Assembly: GCF_021869535.1 (NCBI RefSeq) | Contig: NW_026262668.1 | Location: forward strand, 71,693,558 to 71,757,557 | Source: Mytilus californianus | Lineage: Eukaryota > Mollusca > Bivalvia > Mytilida > Mytilidae | DNA length: 64,000 bases | Reading direction: 5' to 3' | Shown: piece after piece, positions 1-11,248 of the stretch | Numbering within the stretch: the stretch's first letter is position 1 | Layout of the letters: the number at the start of each line of letters is the position of its first letter | Translations under genes and position numbers: made by a program | Notes under the pieces: generated by a model | Database searches by the model: none | The model's input: the letters and a program-made list of their open reading frames with translations, nothing else | What the model was told of the DNA's origin: nothing

Positions 1-210
1 AACATCCCAAAAATTATATAGTAGGACTTTTTTTTTTTAGTTTCCAAATTTTATTTATTAAATCCAGCAAATATTAGAATTTTAATTTCATTTAAAATGT
101 CATTTGCAGTGATATATATATTTTTGTTTATTTCAGAGATGATGTATGATTTTAACTTATTTTAAAATGGAGTCTGAAGATTAATTTTTAATGAAACTCT
201 AATTTTTCAG

Positions 211-526
211 AGCTAAAGGTTTTGGTGGACCACACAAACGAGGACGATTTGGAGGAGGTGGGTTTGGTGGCGGTGGTGGACGAGGATTTGGTGGTAGGGG
301 AGGTTTTGGAGGATCTAGAGGAAATTTTGGAGGTGGTGGGTATGGAGGACGTGGATTCAGTGGGGGAGGAAGAGGAAATTTTGGTGGAGGAGGGTTTGGA
401 AGAGGTGGAGGAGGAGGAGGATTCAGTAGAGGTGGTCAATCAAGTGGATTTGGGAGAGGACGTGGAGGTTATGGACAATCAGGCGGATTTGGAGGAGGAA
501 GTTTTAGAGGACAAGGGGGATATTAA
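211..526 (+). CDS. C-terminal exon of an RGG/GAR-rich RNA-binding protein (partial)
   Basis: A polypyrimidine tract and CAG at 201-210 form a splice acceptor. The exon then reads in one frame from base 212 to a TAA at 524-526, about 104 residues. It begins AKGFGGPHKRGRFGGGG and is almost entirely Gly, Arg, Phe, Ser and Tyr in RGG, FGG and RGGY repeats, ending FRGQGGY. Such glycine-arginine-rich tails occur in nucleolar and hnRNP-type proteins (nucleolin, fibrillarin, GAR1, DEAD-box helicases). They bind RNA or promote condensation and are targets of arginine methylation. The globular domain lies upstream of the window, so the family cannot be named. The first residue is completed by a split codon. 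Longer ATG-initiated frames over the same bases on either strand are composition artefacts of the GGN-rich exon. Confidence 0.82.
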
Positions 527-1646
527 TTCCAATATGTGAACTGTTTTCTGTACATTATCATAACTGTTGTTGTTTAAGACAAGTTTGATTAATATAATAA
601 GCTTCCTGTTAAATGTTTATGATTTCTTTTTTTTTATTTTTAATTTTGCCATAGCCAGTGTTATGTCATCTACCAATCTTTACATTTCATATTTGTAACA
701 GCTTTGTAACATGTAAAAGTTCATTATTGGTCATTAAACTGATATTTATAGAACTTTTAATGATAAGCATATGATTCCTTAAATCTTGGAGTACATTTAT
801 CTAAGATTGAAGTCCAAATCATTTTATAAATATTCAGACATTTTTGTGAAATACATTTATGTTGATGTGTAACCATAAAGTAGCTGTATGCTTTCATTCA
901 GCTATGAAAATCATTTTATCATTGCATTATAAATTCTCAAATATTAAGTTCATATTATATGAATATTGTGTGATGGGAATTTATTTTCACCCTTTTTGTC
1001 ATTTTCAGTTAAAAAAAATTATAGTTGTACAAAAGTACAACTTTTTAAGTTTTAAACAGTGTTGCATCTTTACAGTTATAGGATCTAGAAATTACCATAA
1101 TCATGTATTTTTGTGTTAGAATGGCCATTTTATTGAAAATATTGATGAATATTTATGTGTCTAAATAAATATAAATACATACTTGTTTTCAGAATCATAT
1201 CTCATTAATTAATTATTTTAAAATGAGTGGCTGTTCAGTGTATCATTATATTCACTTCATGGAAAATTTGAATCTGGAAATTAATATGTTAAAGATTTTC
1301 ATACCTTACAACTTGTGTTTATTTTTGGAACTGGGTAGCTGGGATCACTTTCATGTATAAATCACTGCAGTTACTTATTTTGAAAAGTGTTTCAACCTTT
1401 CTAAGTCTAAATAGCATTGATTGATAGAAGTGCAGTTTAGCCTGGGCATCCTGATTTCATTCTATAAAAGTTACCGACTGGTACAATAGAATAATGTATA
1501 AATGTGTAGAAAGTGATATTGAATGCATTCTATTCATAGAGTAGTACTTGAGACTGTGTTGTAATTACTGATACTTATTAACGGCAATGTTTTGATCACT
1601 TTTCAAAGGCCATCCAAGTTTTTGCCATTTATAATCAATATCCATT
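527..1646 (+). other. 3' UTR and downstream flank of the RGG gene
   Basis: AT-rich sequence with no coding signal. Candidate polyadenylation signals are ATTAAA at 733-738 and AATAAA at 1164-1169. Either could end the transcript of the exon at 211-526. Nothing else recognisable. Confidence 0.5.
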
Positions 1647-1783
1647 CAGGGGCTGATCCAGCCATTTTTAAAAGGGGTGTTCCAACCATATGTCCTCATT
1701 CAAAAGCACTGATCATCAAAAAAGGGGGTGTTGCAATCCCAGGAACACCCCCCTCCCCCCCTCCCTCCCTGGATCCGCCACTG
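1647..1783. mobile_element. MITE-like element, GGATCC-type terminal inverted repeats
   Basis: The element begins CAGGGGCTGATCCAG and ends CTGGATCCGCCACTG, which are inverted versions of one another. It is flanked by CCATT at 1642-1646 and again at 1784-1788, a 5-bp target duplication. The 137-bp interior is C- and G-rich with no coding capacity. Related ends occur at 25276, 25410, 56292, 56448, 60253 and 62805. A non-autonomous DNA transposon is likely; the superfamily is not established. Confidence 0.75.
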
Positions 1784-1944
1784 CCATTGCCTATTATAAA
1801 CACTTAAAAATTCCCAACAAATTAAGCAAATGTCAACCTGACAAGGAAAACATGTTCATTAGGACAAATACTCAAAAAGCCTTTCACCAATTTTCATGAA
1901 ACTTGGGTGAACTTTTTATATCTATTTCCGAAATAAATATTTAC

Positions 1945-2395
1945 ATTAAAGGTGCTATAACATCATTAGTACCATATTTAAGAATCTTCACAGTTATACA
2001 TCCCAACAATGTATTCAATAAAATATTTCTAATAAAGGTGCTATAACATCATTAGTACCATATTTAAGAATCTTCACAGTTATACATCCCAACAATGTAT
2101 TCAATAAAATATTTCTAATAAAGGTGCTATAACATCATTAGTACCATATTTAAGAATCTTCACAGTAATACATCCCAACAATGTATTCAATAAAATATTT
2201 CTAATAAAGGTGCTATAACATCATTAGTATCGTATTTAATAATTACACAGTTTGACACCCTAACAATGTATCCAATTCAATATTTCCAATCAAGGTACCA
2301 CAACATCACCAGTACCGTATTTAATAATCTACACAGTTAGACACTCCAACAACGTATCCAATTAAATATTTCCAATAAAGATGCTTTAACATCGG
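1945..2395. repeat. 86-bp tandem repeat, about 5 copies
   Basis: The motif AGGTGCTATAACATCATTAG recurs with starts 86, 86, 86, 85 and 86 bp apart (GGTG at 1951, 2037, 2123, 2209; variants at 2294 and 2380). The first three units are nearly identical and the last two diverged, as expected when homogenisation is stronger at one edge. Confidence 0.93.
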
Positions 2396-2399
2396 AAAT

Positions 2400-3035
2400 A
2401 TGTCACATCGGACATAGGGATTACTGTCTGGCAGTGGTGGCGTACACTATTTGTATAAAGCTTTATATTTCAGAAGGTAGAAGACCTGGATGCTTGTATG
2501 TAGATACCTTATGCTAGGAAGTTTCAGTCTGTCATATGTCCATTGTCCTTGACCTCATTCTCATGGTTCAGCGACTGTTTGAAAACAATTATAGTTTTTT
2601 TGTCATGTGAATTTTTCACTTATTATGATTAATAGGATAGCTATATTTCGTATGTTAGTTCCTTTTAATATCTACATATCCGTCAGACAGAGTTCACCTG
2701 ACCTTGACCTCATAATGATCAGTGATCAAGGTTAATGATTAGGTCTGTTTTTCATATACTATGAGCAGTAGGTCAACTAAATGTGGTCTATGGAATGATT
2801 GTGCTGGGTACATGTAAGTCTGGCAGGTTTCATCTGACCTTGAACATATTTTCATGGTTCATTGGTCATCGATAAGATTGTTTGTTTGTTTTGGTCCATA
2901 TCAAGTACTATAAGCAATAGGTCAACCATGTTTGGTGTATGGAATGATTGTAAGGTGTACATGTCTGTCGGGCAGTTATAATCTGCCTTGACCTCATTTT
3001 CATGGTTCATTGTTCATTGTTAAGTTTTTATATGA
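2400..3035 (+). repeat. Degenerate 135-155-bp tandem repeat (forward copy)
   Basis: Four monomers are anchored by CCTTGACCTCAT-like motifs at 2547, 2702, 2838 and 2986. Each also carries versions of ATGGAATGATTG and AGGTCAACTA. The whole element, including its leading end (GACATAGGGAT), is present in reverse at 12660-13340 and 20307-20988, and a single monomer occurs at 4926-5045. It is a dispersed family with internal tandem structure. Confidence 0.8.
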
Positions 3036-3039
3036 CCGT

Positions 3040-3110
3040 TTCCTATATTGGTATGACGTTGGCGTCGTCGTCGTCGGCGTCGTCCGAAGACACATTGGTT
3101 TTCGCACAAT
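3040..3110. repeat. CGTCGT microsatellite at the edge of a dispersed repeat
   Basis: TATTGGTATGACGTTGGCGT is followed by a CGTCGTCGTCGGCGTCGT run and CCGAAGACACATTGG. The same block with a slightly different repeat number is at 6515-6575. Confidence 0.8.
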
Positions 3111-4135
3111 AACTTTAGTTTAAGTGAATGTATCTCTATGAAATTTTACCATAAGGTTCAATACCACAAAAGGAAGGTTGGGATTGATTTTGGGGGTTAG
3201 GGTACCAATAGTTAAAGGGGCACTAGCTGTCAAATTCATGTTCACCGATTCGACTTAAATTCTCATATTTGATTTATAATAATGTAAAACATTTATCCAA
3301 ACTATTAAAAGTCTAAAATAAACAATTTACAGGACACGGACTCGAAAATATGTAGCTTCGTTTCGTGAGTATTTTAGTCTAGAGGCCATCTAATTAACTA
3401 TCGAGTTGACCTCGGAAAAACTCCGATGGCCATATAAGGGATATACACATAAATATAGATATAAATAGGTTAGGCTACTCGTGCAATTGGATTTTTCTAG
3501 GTCTATTTAATTTCATATTATAGATAAAAATATATGTTTATTATCGTTTTTACCTGTAAAAGAATGAATTTTTGTGGATCGAATCAGTCAATCAAATTAT
3601 TTACCTTTGTTTCACTGTCAATGTTGATATTCTTTTCCTTTAAATAACTGATCATGCACGATTTATGCGTTATCCATCTCTAGTTAAGGGGTTAAATTGA
3701 AGTTCCAATGAATACGGATTCAATGAGGTCGAATTTTTCACTTGCAAGTGAATAATTCATCATCGATATTTCTTAGCCTATTTTGACAAAATTGAACCAT
3801 ATTTTCCGCTAAAAGCGAATTATTTTTTCACTATTTTACTTTCGTTAATGATTGAACAAAAAGAAATTATATTTTCAATATTTTATATATCTCGTAGCTA
3901 GTGCCCCTTTAATGAATTAGGGACCAAAAATAAGCATTTTTTTAGTTTCCAGACAATAACTTGTGGAACGGTGTATGGATCTCTCTGAAATTATACCACA
4001 AGTTACCATACCAGATAGGGATGGTTAGGATTTGCTTTAGGGGGTTATGGCTCAAACCATTTAGGAATTAGGGGCAAAAAATGGGGAAGAACAAGGGTGT
4101 CCTGGTTAATGGACAAATACTTTAGTACAAAACAT
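3111..4135 (+). repeat. Dispersed repeat split by the MITE at 3216-3908
   Basis: 3111-3215 and 3913-4135 are two halves of a single repeat. Its uninterrupted relatives are at 6575-6830, 7390-7610 and 15030-15260, and share the motifs AGTTTCCAGACAATAACTTG and GTGTATGGATCTCTCTGA. No coding content. Confidence 0.7.
3216..3908 (+). mobile_element. MITE with TTAA target duplication (copy 1)
   Basis: A 13-bp terminal inverted repeat, AGGGGCACTAGCT at 3216-3228 and its exact reverse complement at 3896-3908, is flanked by TTAA at 3212-3215 and 3909-3912. The 693-bp element interrupts a dispersed repeat whose intact relatives lack it. A second copy of matching length, in inverse orientation, is at 38085-38779. 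TTAA target sites are typical of piggyBac-type elements, but the termini are not the usual piggyBac ends, so the superfamily is open. No transposase frame is visible. Confidence 0.85.
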
Positions 4136-4140
4136 AATTT

Positions 4141-4201
4141 AAAGCAGTGTAAGGGAGGTAATTCAAATACATCATTTGAATTACCTCCCTTACACTGCTT
4201 T
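4141..4201. repeat. Perfect 28-bp hairpin
   Basis: 4141-4168 (starting AAAGCAGTGTAAGGGAGGTA) is exactly reverse-complemented at 4174-4201, with a 5-nt spacer. Same family as 4242-4314 and the hairpins around 7.65-8.27 kb. Confidence 0.95.
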
Positions 4202-4241
4202 TAAAGTATGTATAACGTAATGGTTAATGAACAATTAAGAC

Positions 4242-4314
4242 AATTTAAAAGCAGTGTAAGGGAGGTAATCCAAATACAACGTTTTGATTACCTCCCTTAC
4301 ACTGCTTTTAAATT
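4242..4314. repeat. Perfect 29-bp hairpin, second copy
   Basis: 4242-4270 pairs exactly with 4286-4314 around a 15-nt loop. The stem shares GCAGTGTAAGGGAGGTAAT with the preceding hairpin, while the loop differs. The two stems sit about 100 bp apart in the same dispersed repeat. Confidence 0.95.
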
Positions 4315-4739
4315 ATGTTTAAAGAAATGCATATTTATAAAGGAAGACCATTAAAAATATCTGCAAATGTTGCATCTTTTTTTTTTTACAAAAAAATCCA
4401 TATGAAAGATTTGACACCATATTTTAAATTCTATTATAAAATAGATTAAGTTAGCACTATGGTAAATTTAAATGGGTAATTATGGTTGCAAACTCCATTG
4501 GGAATTTGAATTGAGATTATGACCATATCTTTAGGGAAAGAATTTTTTTGGGGAAAAAAGAAATTGTGATGGGTCAATTTTTTCTCATTTCAGATTTCAG
4601 AAACTAAAAAGAAAAATTATTCTAATATTATTTTTTTTGCAAAAAAAAAGTGTGTGTGTGGGGGGGGGGGGGGGGTTAATACGCAACAGCATAGTGTATT
4701 GCACAAAAAATTGAATAAAAATTCAAATCATATAACCAA
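4315..4739. repeat. AT-rich stretch with GT and poly-G tract
   Basis: No gene. A (GT)n run passes directly into about 16 consecutive G at 4660-4675, with A- and T-homopolymers before it. Confidence 0.7.
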
Positions 4740-4925
4740 TTCTAAGTTCTTTCACTACAGTTATTCTGTGTCAAAAACCTTTAATGTGTCAAATATTTAA
4801 TTACAATCCAAATTCAGACCTGTATCAAGCGCGAATATTGCATCCATTTTTGCCCCAACTGTTCAGGGTTGGACATCTGCGGTCGTATCCAGCTGCGCTC
4901 GGCGAAGCAATTTATTGTGTTATGG
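4740..4925 (+). repeat. Dispersed repeat with GTTCAGGGTTNGAC motif
   Basis: Contains TGTTCAGGGTTGGACATC, GCGGTCGTATC and GCTGCGCTCGGCGAAGC. Diverged copies lie at 8890-9110 and 16537-16757, where the motif is GGTTCGACCACTGCGGTCGT. No credible protein; the short open frames here are artefacts. Confidence 0.75.
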
Positions 4926-5045
4926 TATGTTGTTCAATCACCATAAGCAATAGGTCAACTATATTTGGTGTATGTAGCAATTGTATGGTGAACATGTCTG
5001 TCTTACAGGATTTATCTAACCTTGACCTCATCGTCATGTGATACT
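4926..5045 (+). repeat. Single monomer of the CCTTGACCTCAT repeat
   Basis: Matches one monomer of 2400-3035, including ATAGGTCAACTATATTTGG and CCTTGACCTCATCGTCATG. Confidence 0.75.
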
Positions 5046-6514
5046 TGCAGTAAAGCCTTTATCTTTAAGAATTTCAACATAAAATCAATGGTCAGTAAAA
5101 CAGGCGAGACATTTCTTGTTCATATCAAAAGCCAAAAATTCAGCAACAATTTGTTTTGACCTGTCAGCGATCTCGGGTTCACGTATTGCTCTTCTTTTCT
5201 TTTTCAAAGAAAGCAACTTATCAAAGTATTTCCTATGTATGATGTAAATTACATATTACCAGTCATTAATTTACATATCATATGAAATTAGATAAAAATA
5301 GCTCGGTTCACTGATGCGTTTACTCAGTAAACTGATATACAATTATAAGATATTCATGGTCTACTGAAGGCAAATAACAACTAACACTAGTTAGGATGAA
5401 GCAGGCCACATATGTGACAGTTATTATTTAACCAGTGGCTATTTTAGCGCTATTTTGCCAAGGCGGTAAACTAGCAATTTATATAAAGTTTTGCCATTTT
5501 GCTGGTCTTAATTTAGATTTTTCAGTGTATTAATTACGAATAGAAAGAAATCTCGAGACATACACTTAACCATGTTTATTAGAAATCTCTAAAAAAAATA
5601 TGTCTTCTTTAAAAACGTATACATACCCTGGTAAGCAAAAAATAAAATAACAAAATTACGGAACTCCAAAAAAATTCAAAACGTCAAAAGTCCTTTATCA
5701 AATGGCAAAATATGCATACTAAAATTGATATTCTAATAGAATAACATGCCATTAGTTTTGAAATTAAAAGTTACTTTCCATACAAAAAAATATGTTTTTT
5801 TCTAAAAATATGATATTTAAGCAAAGCATGCATATAAAAATTGATATTCTAATTAAAAATTATAATAAAAATATCCCATAAGTTTTGAAATTAAAAGTAA
5901 AACTCAACAACTTCAAAATGCTTAACAAATGTCACAAAACCGTGATGTGCCTTGCTTGTGGTGCATTTTTAGTCTTGCACAAGAAAAATGCTGCCACTGC
6001 AGACATGAACTGCACATAACACTTGTTGGATAGGGTTTTTAGAATAGTTTTAGGACTTTTTGTTTTGCAAGAATAACACAATTATGTTTTATTTGATATT
6101 TTAGGTTTGTAATATTATACATTACATTACAACGAACTTGTTAGTGCAAAGTGTATACCAAGTTTGGTTTAAATGGATTGAAAAATGTTGAATGACGGAC
6201 AATTTCGCAAGTTTGGACAATGTTAGTTTCTGTGCTAAAATTTTGACAATGTTACATTCTGTGCTATAGTTTTGATAAAAATTAGTTTCTGTGCTATTTG
6301 TCATCTCAAATGCGTGCCGCCATTCGTAAATGTATATAGTTGCAAGATAAACACGAAGATACATGTACGTAATGATGAAACAACTTGACTAACCAGTTGG
6401 TGAAGTTTTGTGGTTTTTGCGTGATGAACACAGCAGTACTTTATTGCACCATAGACTAGATCGTTATTTTTATGTTTTATCTGGTGCTCTAGTTTTAATA
6501 AATTTTATAGTTTT
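5046..6514. other. AT-rich interval without recognisable gene
   Basis: Only short open frames without family features. Near 6225-6300 a phrase of about 32 bp (TTAGTTTCTGTGCTA) is repeated three times. Around 5680-5900 the phrase AAAATTGATATTCTAAT occurs twice. Confidence 0.5.
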
Positions 6515-6969
6515 TATATTGGTATGACGTTGGCGTCGTCGTCGTCGTCGTCCGAAGACACATTGGTTTTCGCACAATAACTTTAGTTTAAGTGTATGGA
6601 TCTTAATGAAATTGTACTACAAGGTTCCATATCATAAAGGGAAAGCTGGGTTTGAGTTTGGGGGTAATTGCCCTAAACGTTTAGGAATTTGGGGTCAAAA
6701 AACAAGCATTTTTCTAGTTTCCAGACAATAACTTGTGTTCAAGTGTATGGATCTCTCTGAAATTGTACTGCAAGGTACCACACCACAAAGGGAAGGCTGG
6801 GATTGAGTTTTTGGGTGATGAATCATAAGGGGGTTCAAAAATTTGGGGGGGATTTTTTCTTTCCTTTTTTTTTTTCCTTTTTTTCCTTTTTTTTCTTTAA
6901 AATTTTCCATTTTAAGTTGGTTATTTCTGGTTTATATATAAATGCAAATAATAATGATATGGTTTGATT
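6515..6969 (+). repeat. Second copy of the CGTCGT-led dispersed repeat
   Basis: 6515-6575 repeats 3040-3110. 6575-6830 then continues with the same repeat as 3111-3215 plus 3913-4135, but without the MITE. It ends in a T- and C-rich run at 6850-6900. It abuts the left breakpoint of the tandem duplication at 6970. Confidence 0.75.
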
Positions 6970-7395
6970 TCACCAAAAATTGAAATATGTGGGTTCTTTG
7001 ATATGCTGAATCTAACCGTGTATTTAGATTCTTAATTTTGGTTCCGTTTTCAAATTGGTCTACATTAAGGTCCAAAGGGTCCAAAATTAAACTTATTTTG
7101 ATATTAACAAAAACTGAATTCTTGGGGTTCTTTGATATGCTGAATCTAAACATGTATTTAGATTTTTGATTATGAGCCCAGTTTTCAAGTTGGTCCAAAA
7201 TTACACTTTGTTTGATTTCAACAAAAATTGAATATATGGGGTTCTTTGATATGCTGAATCTAACCGTGTATTTAGATTTTTGGATTTTGGGCCTCGTTTT
7301 TAAATTTATCCACATTGAGGTCCGAAGGGTCCGAAATTAAACTTTGTTTGATTTCATTAAAAATTGAATTATGGGGGTTCTTTGATATGCTGAGA
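6970..7395. repeat. 114-136-bp minisatellite, unit 1
   Basis: GGTTCTTTGATATGCTGAAT recurs with starts 134, 114 and 136 bp apart (anchor at 6994, 7128, 7242, 7378). The longer monomers carry an extra 20-bp GGTCCAAAGGGTCC-type block. The frame left open on the - strand is a by-product of the 114-bp (3 x 38) monomer and not a gene. Confidence 0.9.
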
Positions 7396-7639
7396 GTTTT
7401 GGTCCCAACAGGAATGTGGGGCCAAAAAGGGCCCAAATAAGCATTTTTCTAGTTTTCAGACAATAACTTGTGGAATGGTGTATGGAAATTTCTGAAATTA
7501 TACCACAAGTTTCCATACCACAAAGGGATGGTAAGAATTGGCTTTGGGGGGGTTATGGTTCAAACCGTTAAGGAATAAGGGACAAAGAAGGGGGGAAAAC
7601 AAGGGTTTCCAGGTTAATGGACAATTACTTAAGTACAAA

Positions 7640-8270
7640 ACATAATTTAAAAGCAGTGTAAGGTTGGTAATTCAAACTCATTTGAATATCTCACCTACAC
7701 TGCTTTTAAATTATGTATATTGGAAATTTGCAAAAAACTTTATCGTTAATAAATTCCATTGGAAATATTTCCAATAATTTAAGTATAATAAACTCCATTG
7801 GAAAGTAAGAATTGGCTTTGGGGGTTATGGCTCAAGACTTTAAGGAATAAGGGGCAAAAAAGGGGGAAAACGAGGGTTTCCAGCTTAATAGACAATTACT
7901 TAAGTACAAAACATAATTTAAAAGCAGTGTAAGGTTGGTTATTCAAACTCATTTGAATATCTCCCCTACACTGCTTTTAAATTATGTATATTTGAAATTT
8001 GCCAATATTTTTATTAATAATAAATTCCATTGGAAATTTGCCAATAACTTTAGTATAATAAACTTCATTGGAAATTTGCCAATATAAAATATTGCTGATG
8101 AAGGTTTTTTGTTTATTTTTAGACATGACTATGATGTCATTTTCTATTTTAATATTCTTATGATGTATTTAAATGGGCTTTTATCATGTTTATGGTTGCA
8201 AATTTATTGGGGTTGTAATTCAAACTCATTTGAATATCTCAGCTACACTGGTTTTAAATTATGTATATTG
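7640..8270. repeat. Imperfect hairpins of the GCAGTGTAAGG family, unit 1
   Basis: 7640-7716 and 7910-7987 are hairpins with CATAATTTAAAAGCAGTGTA arms around CAAACTCATTTG; 8213-8262 is a half-decayed third. They are diverged relatives of the perfect hairpins at 4141 and 4242, separated by short CCATTGGAAATTTGCCAATA repeats. Confidence 0.75.
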
Positions 8271-8889
8271 GAAATTTTCCAATAACTTTAGTATTAATAA
8301 ATTCCATTGGAAATTTGCCAATAACTTAAGTATAATAAACTACATTGGAAATTTGCCAATATAAAATGTTGCTGATGAAGGTTTTTTGTTTATTTTTAGC
8401 CCTGGAGGCTTTTTAATTTTAGGCATGATTATGATGTCATTTTCTATTTTAAAAATTATTTGATTTTAGCCATGATTATGTAGGTGAAGGAATTTTATTT
8501 TTAGATATTACTATTTAATGTTGCTGATGAAAGTGTTTTAATTTTAGGCATGATTATGACTATGATGTCATTTCTATTTTAATATGATGTCATTTCTGTT
8601 TTAATACTTTTATGATATATTTAAATGGGCTTTTATGGTTAAAAAAAAAACCTTTTTCTAGTTTCCAGACAGTAACTTGTGATTAAGTGTATGGATCTCT
8701 CTAATATTGTACTACAAGGTTCCATACTTCAAAGTAAAGACTGCAATTGAGTTTGATGGTTAATGCTAAAGGGGGATTCAAAAAGTTTTTGGGGAAGGGG
8801 GTTTTCTAATTTTTTTTTTTTAAAGGGTTGATATTTTTTTTCAAACTTTTCAAAATTTCAAATTTTTTAAAAGTTTCAAGAAGAAATCT

Positions 8890-9110
8890 TCAATTGCACA
8901 GTATTGCGCATTAGATTTGTAAGATCTTTGACCACATTTATTTTGTGTCAGAAACCTATATTATGTCAAAAATTTTATCACAGTCCAAATTCAGATAGTA
9001 TCAAGCTTGAATATTGTGTCCAAATTTGCCCAAACTGTTCAGGGTTCGACCACTGCGGTCGTATCAGGCTGCGCTCAGCGAAGCATTTTATTGACTTATG
9101 TTTTCACAGT
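8890..9110 (+). repeat. Dispersed repeat with GGTTCGACC motif, unit 1
   Basis: Diverged copy of 4740-4925, including CAGGGTTCGACCACTGCGGT and GGCTGCGCTCAGCGAAGC. The GGTTCGA core resembles a pol III B box, but no A box is in the right place. Confidence 0.7.
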
Positions 9111-10020
9111 TGCACATAGTTGTCCTTTTCAAAGAGCTCCAAAACCTGTTTAAGCTCTTCATATGAGTCGAACATAGCGTGTATTTCTAGGTTTTTGAAT
9201 GACGATGTGAAGTCTTACATTTTCGAACGTCAATGAAAAATTTATTTCATTTTGTCTGAAAAAAAAATCTGAAATAAGACCAGCAAAATAACAAAACTCT
9301 ATGTAAATCGCTATTTTGCCGGAGCCTGCAATATAGCACTAAGGAGCCATCAAAATAGCTACTGCGTATTATTTAAATTTCATCTGAAAAGATACATTTA
9401 TAAAATTTTACATACACTAAAATTAAAACTAAAAGTTGTGAATTTTTTATAAACAATACTTTTAGTATAATTTCAACCCATAAAAGCATATTTTGTAATA
9501 AGTGAAAAAGACAAAATTAATGTTCTCCTTTATTTTAATCTGAAAAGTCAAATAATTTAGAGTTATCTCCCCTTAACTATAAATTTTGCTAATAATAGTG
9601 TAACATCTCAACCTATGGGAGCAGAAACCGCCATAAAGTATGAAGCTCTTTTAAGAGCTGAAAACGCTGCTCCAAAGGGAACCTGCATCAACAATCATCT
9701 TAACAAAGGCTTTTGTAAGCAGTATATAATATAACGAGTCACTGCCTGTCTTCACTTTAATATCTAACTTAAGATCCCAAATCTGTGAATTAGACAATAT
9801 GGTGCTGATACAGAGTTCACAGGTATTGTACACAATATATAATATACATTGACAAAATGAACCGTAGTTTTAGTAATAATGTACAGTTGAGTAGATATGA
9901 AAGTACTAACAATAAACTTTTGTGACTCAGATCCAGTAAAACAAATGTATCTCTCATTATGTTATAGCACCTAAGAATTTAGCAAATTGATACTAGTAAT
10001 GACTGTTGTATGTGATGCAA
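9111..10020. other. Non-coding interval in duplication unit 1
   Basis: No gene recognised. The - strand frame at 9651-9833 recurs unchanged in unit 2 only because the DNA is duplicated; it lacks features of any family. Confidence 0.5.
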
Positions 10021-10250
10021 TTTACCATTCAACTCATCATAGATACTAGGATCAAAATTGCGCGTTTTTTGTTTACAAAAAGACTCATCAGTGACTCGAA
10101 AATCAAAAAACTTTATAAAGGCCAAATAAAGTATGAAGCTGAAGAGCATTGAGGACCCAAAATTCCGAAAGGTTTTGTCAAAAACAGCTAAGTTTATCTA
10201 TTCCTAGGGTAGTAAATCCTTAGTATTTCAAAAAATATGCTACGTTTTGT
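10020..10250 (-). repeat. Dispersed element related to 57200-57415, with decayed hammerhead
   Basis: On the - strand this matches 57200-57415: shared CCGAAAGGTTTTG, ACTGATGAG and TAGTATCTATGATGAG-type phrases. 10055-10100 has a CUGAUGAG core and a CGCGC stem III remnant, but GAAA has become AAAA and stem II is mismatched, so self-cleavage is not expected. Confidence 0.65.
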
Positions 10251-11169
10251 GATAGTCATTTATAATTAGGCACTGGCTACGATTACGTTGAAAAGTAACA
10301 ATAATAAAAAAGTTATTGTTACATTGGACACTAATTGCCGGAATGCTAAGATGGGTTAAGAACCGATTAAATACGAACATAACAATTATATTTGTGTCTA
10401 CGGTTACGTTGTGTTATTGTTACGTTAATGCACTTCAATGTCTGCTGGGACTAGTAATATTTATTAAAATGCAACTTGGAAACTTTTATTTGTAAACACT
10501 GCAATGGTACAATATAACATGCACATTTTTACATCGCGATGACCTTGGGGTCATTCCGATGTATTGCTATCGCCTAGATTTCCATTATGTTAATTAGTTT
10601 TGGGTTTGTAACCAATCTACAAACATGATAAATACGCGCACATAAACGAGTGCAAAATAACATTCCTTATCGTTTGATATAAATACATCTCTTTAATGAA
10701 TACTGATAAAAATATTTTTGTTTACAACATAAATTAATAATATGAAAATGTTTTGTAGTTAGATATATATATATATAAGTAAAAAATCATTGATAATGCA
10801 CACGTACCGAAAAAATTGTGATCAAGCATGCGGAAGAATATCTCAAAGAACCTTTTGCGACAATACCGGCAAGGACCGGTAACTCTTAATTGTTTTTGCG
10901 GGAAAATATGAATGCCTACTCGTATCCAATCTTTGAGAAAAATCGACTTTTTACAGAAAAGTGTCCACCATGCACTTGCATTGCACTATTATTAGAATAT
11001 TAGAATAGAATGATATACAAATAGATGGAAATCATATATGCATGTAACTGTTATTTTAATATGATATATAACAACAAATCAGTTTTTACTGATTTTGTAT
11101 CACTACAATATAATAGTTATTACGGTGAAGTTGAATTTCCTGTCATTTATTCATCATCCCCGCACGAAC

Positions 11170-11248
11170 TTGTCTCAGAAAAAAAAAATATCTCTGTACA
11201 TTAACCTCAGTTTCAGGTAAAGAGATATGTGATTTTTTTCTGAGACAA
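11170..11248. repeat. Hairpin with TTGTCTCAG arms, unit 1
   Basis: TTGTCTCAGAAAAAAA followed by ATATCTCT (11170-11195) is inverted at 11221-11248 with small gaps. The copy in unit 2 is at 18817-18895. Confidence 0.75.

Noticed and set aside
222..539. A 105-residue acidic frame (+) and an 83-residue Ser/Thr-rich frame (-) over the first exon
   Set aside because: Both are shadows of the RGG-coding frame; the GGN/GAR codons make all frames open. The spliced frame from 212 has the acceptor and the meaningful protein.
6932..7315. 127- and 155-residue - strand frames (also 14495-14962)
   Set aside because: They read through the minisatellite; length changes with monomer number and codons show no protein-like constraint.
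8080..8560. GCTGATGAAG phrases resembling the hammerhead CUGAUGA core
   Set aside because: No GAAA, stem II or stem I partners at the required spacing.
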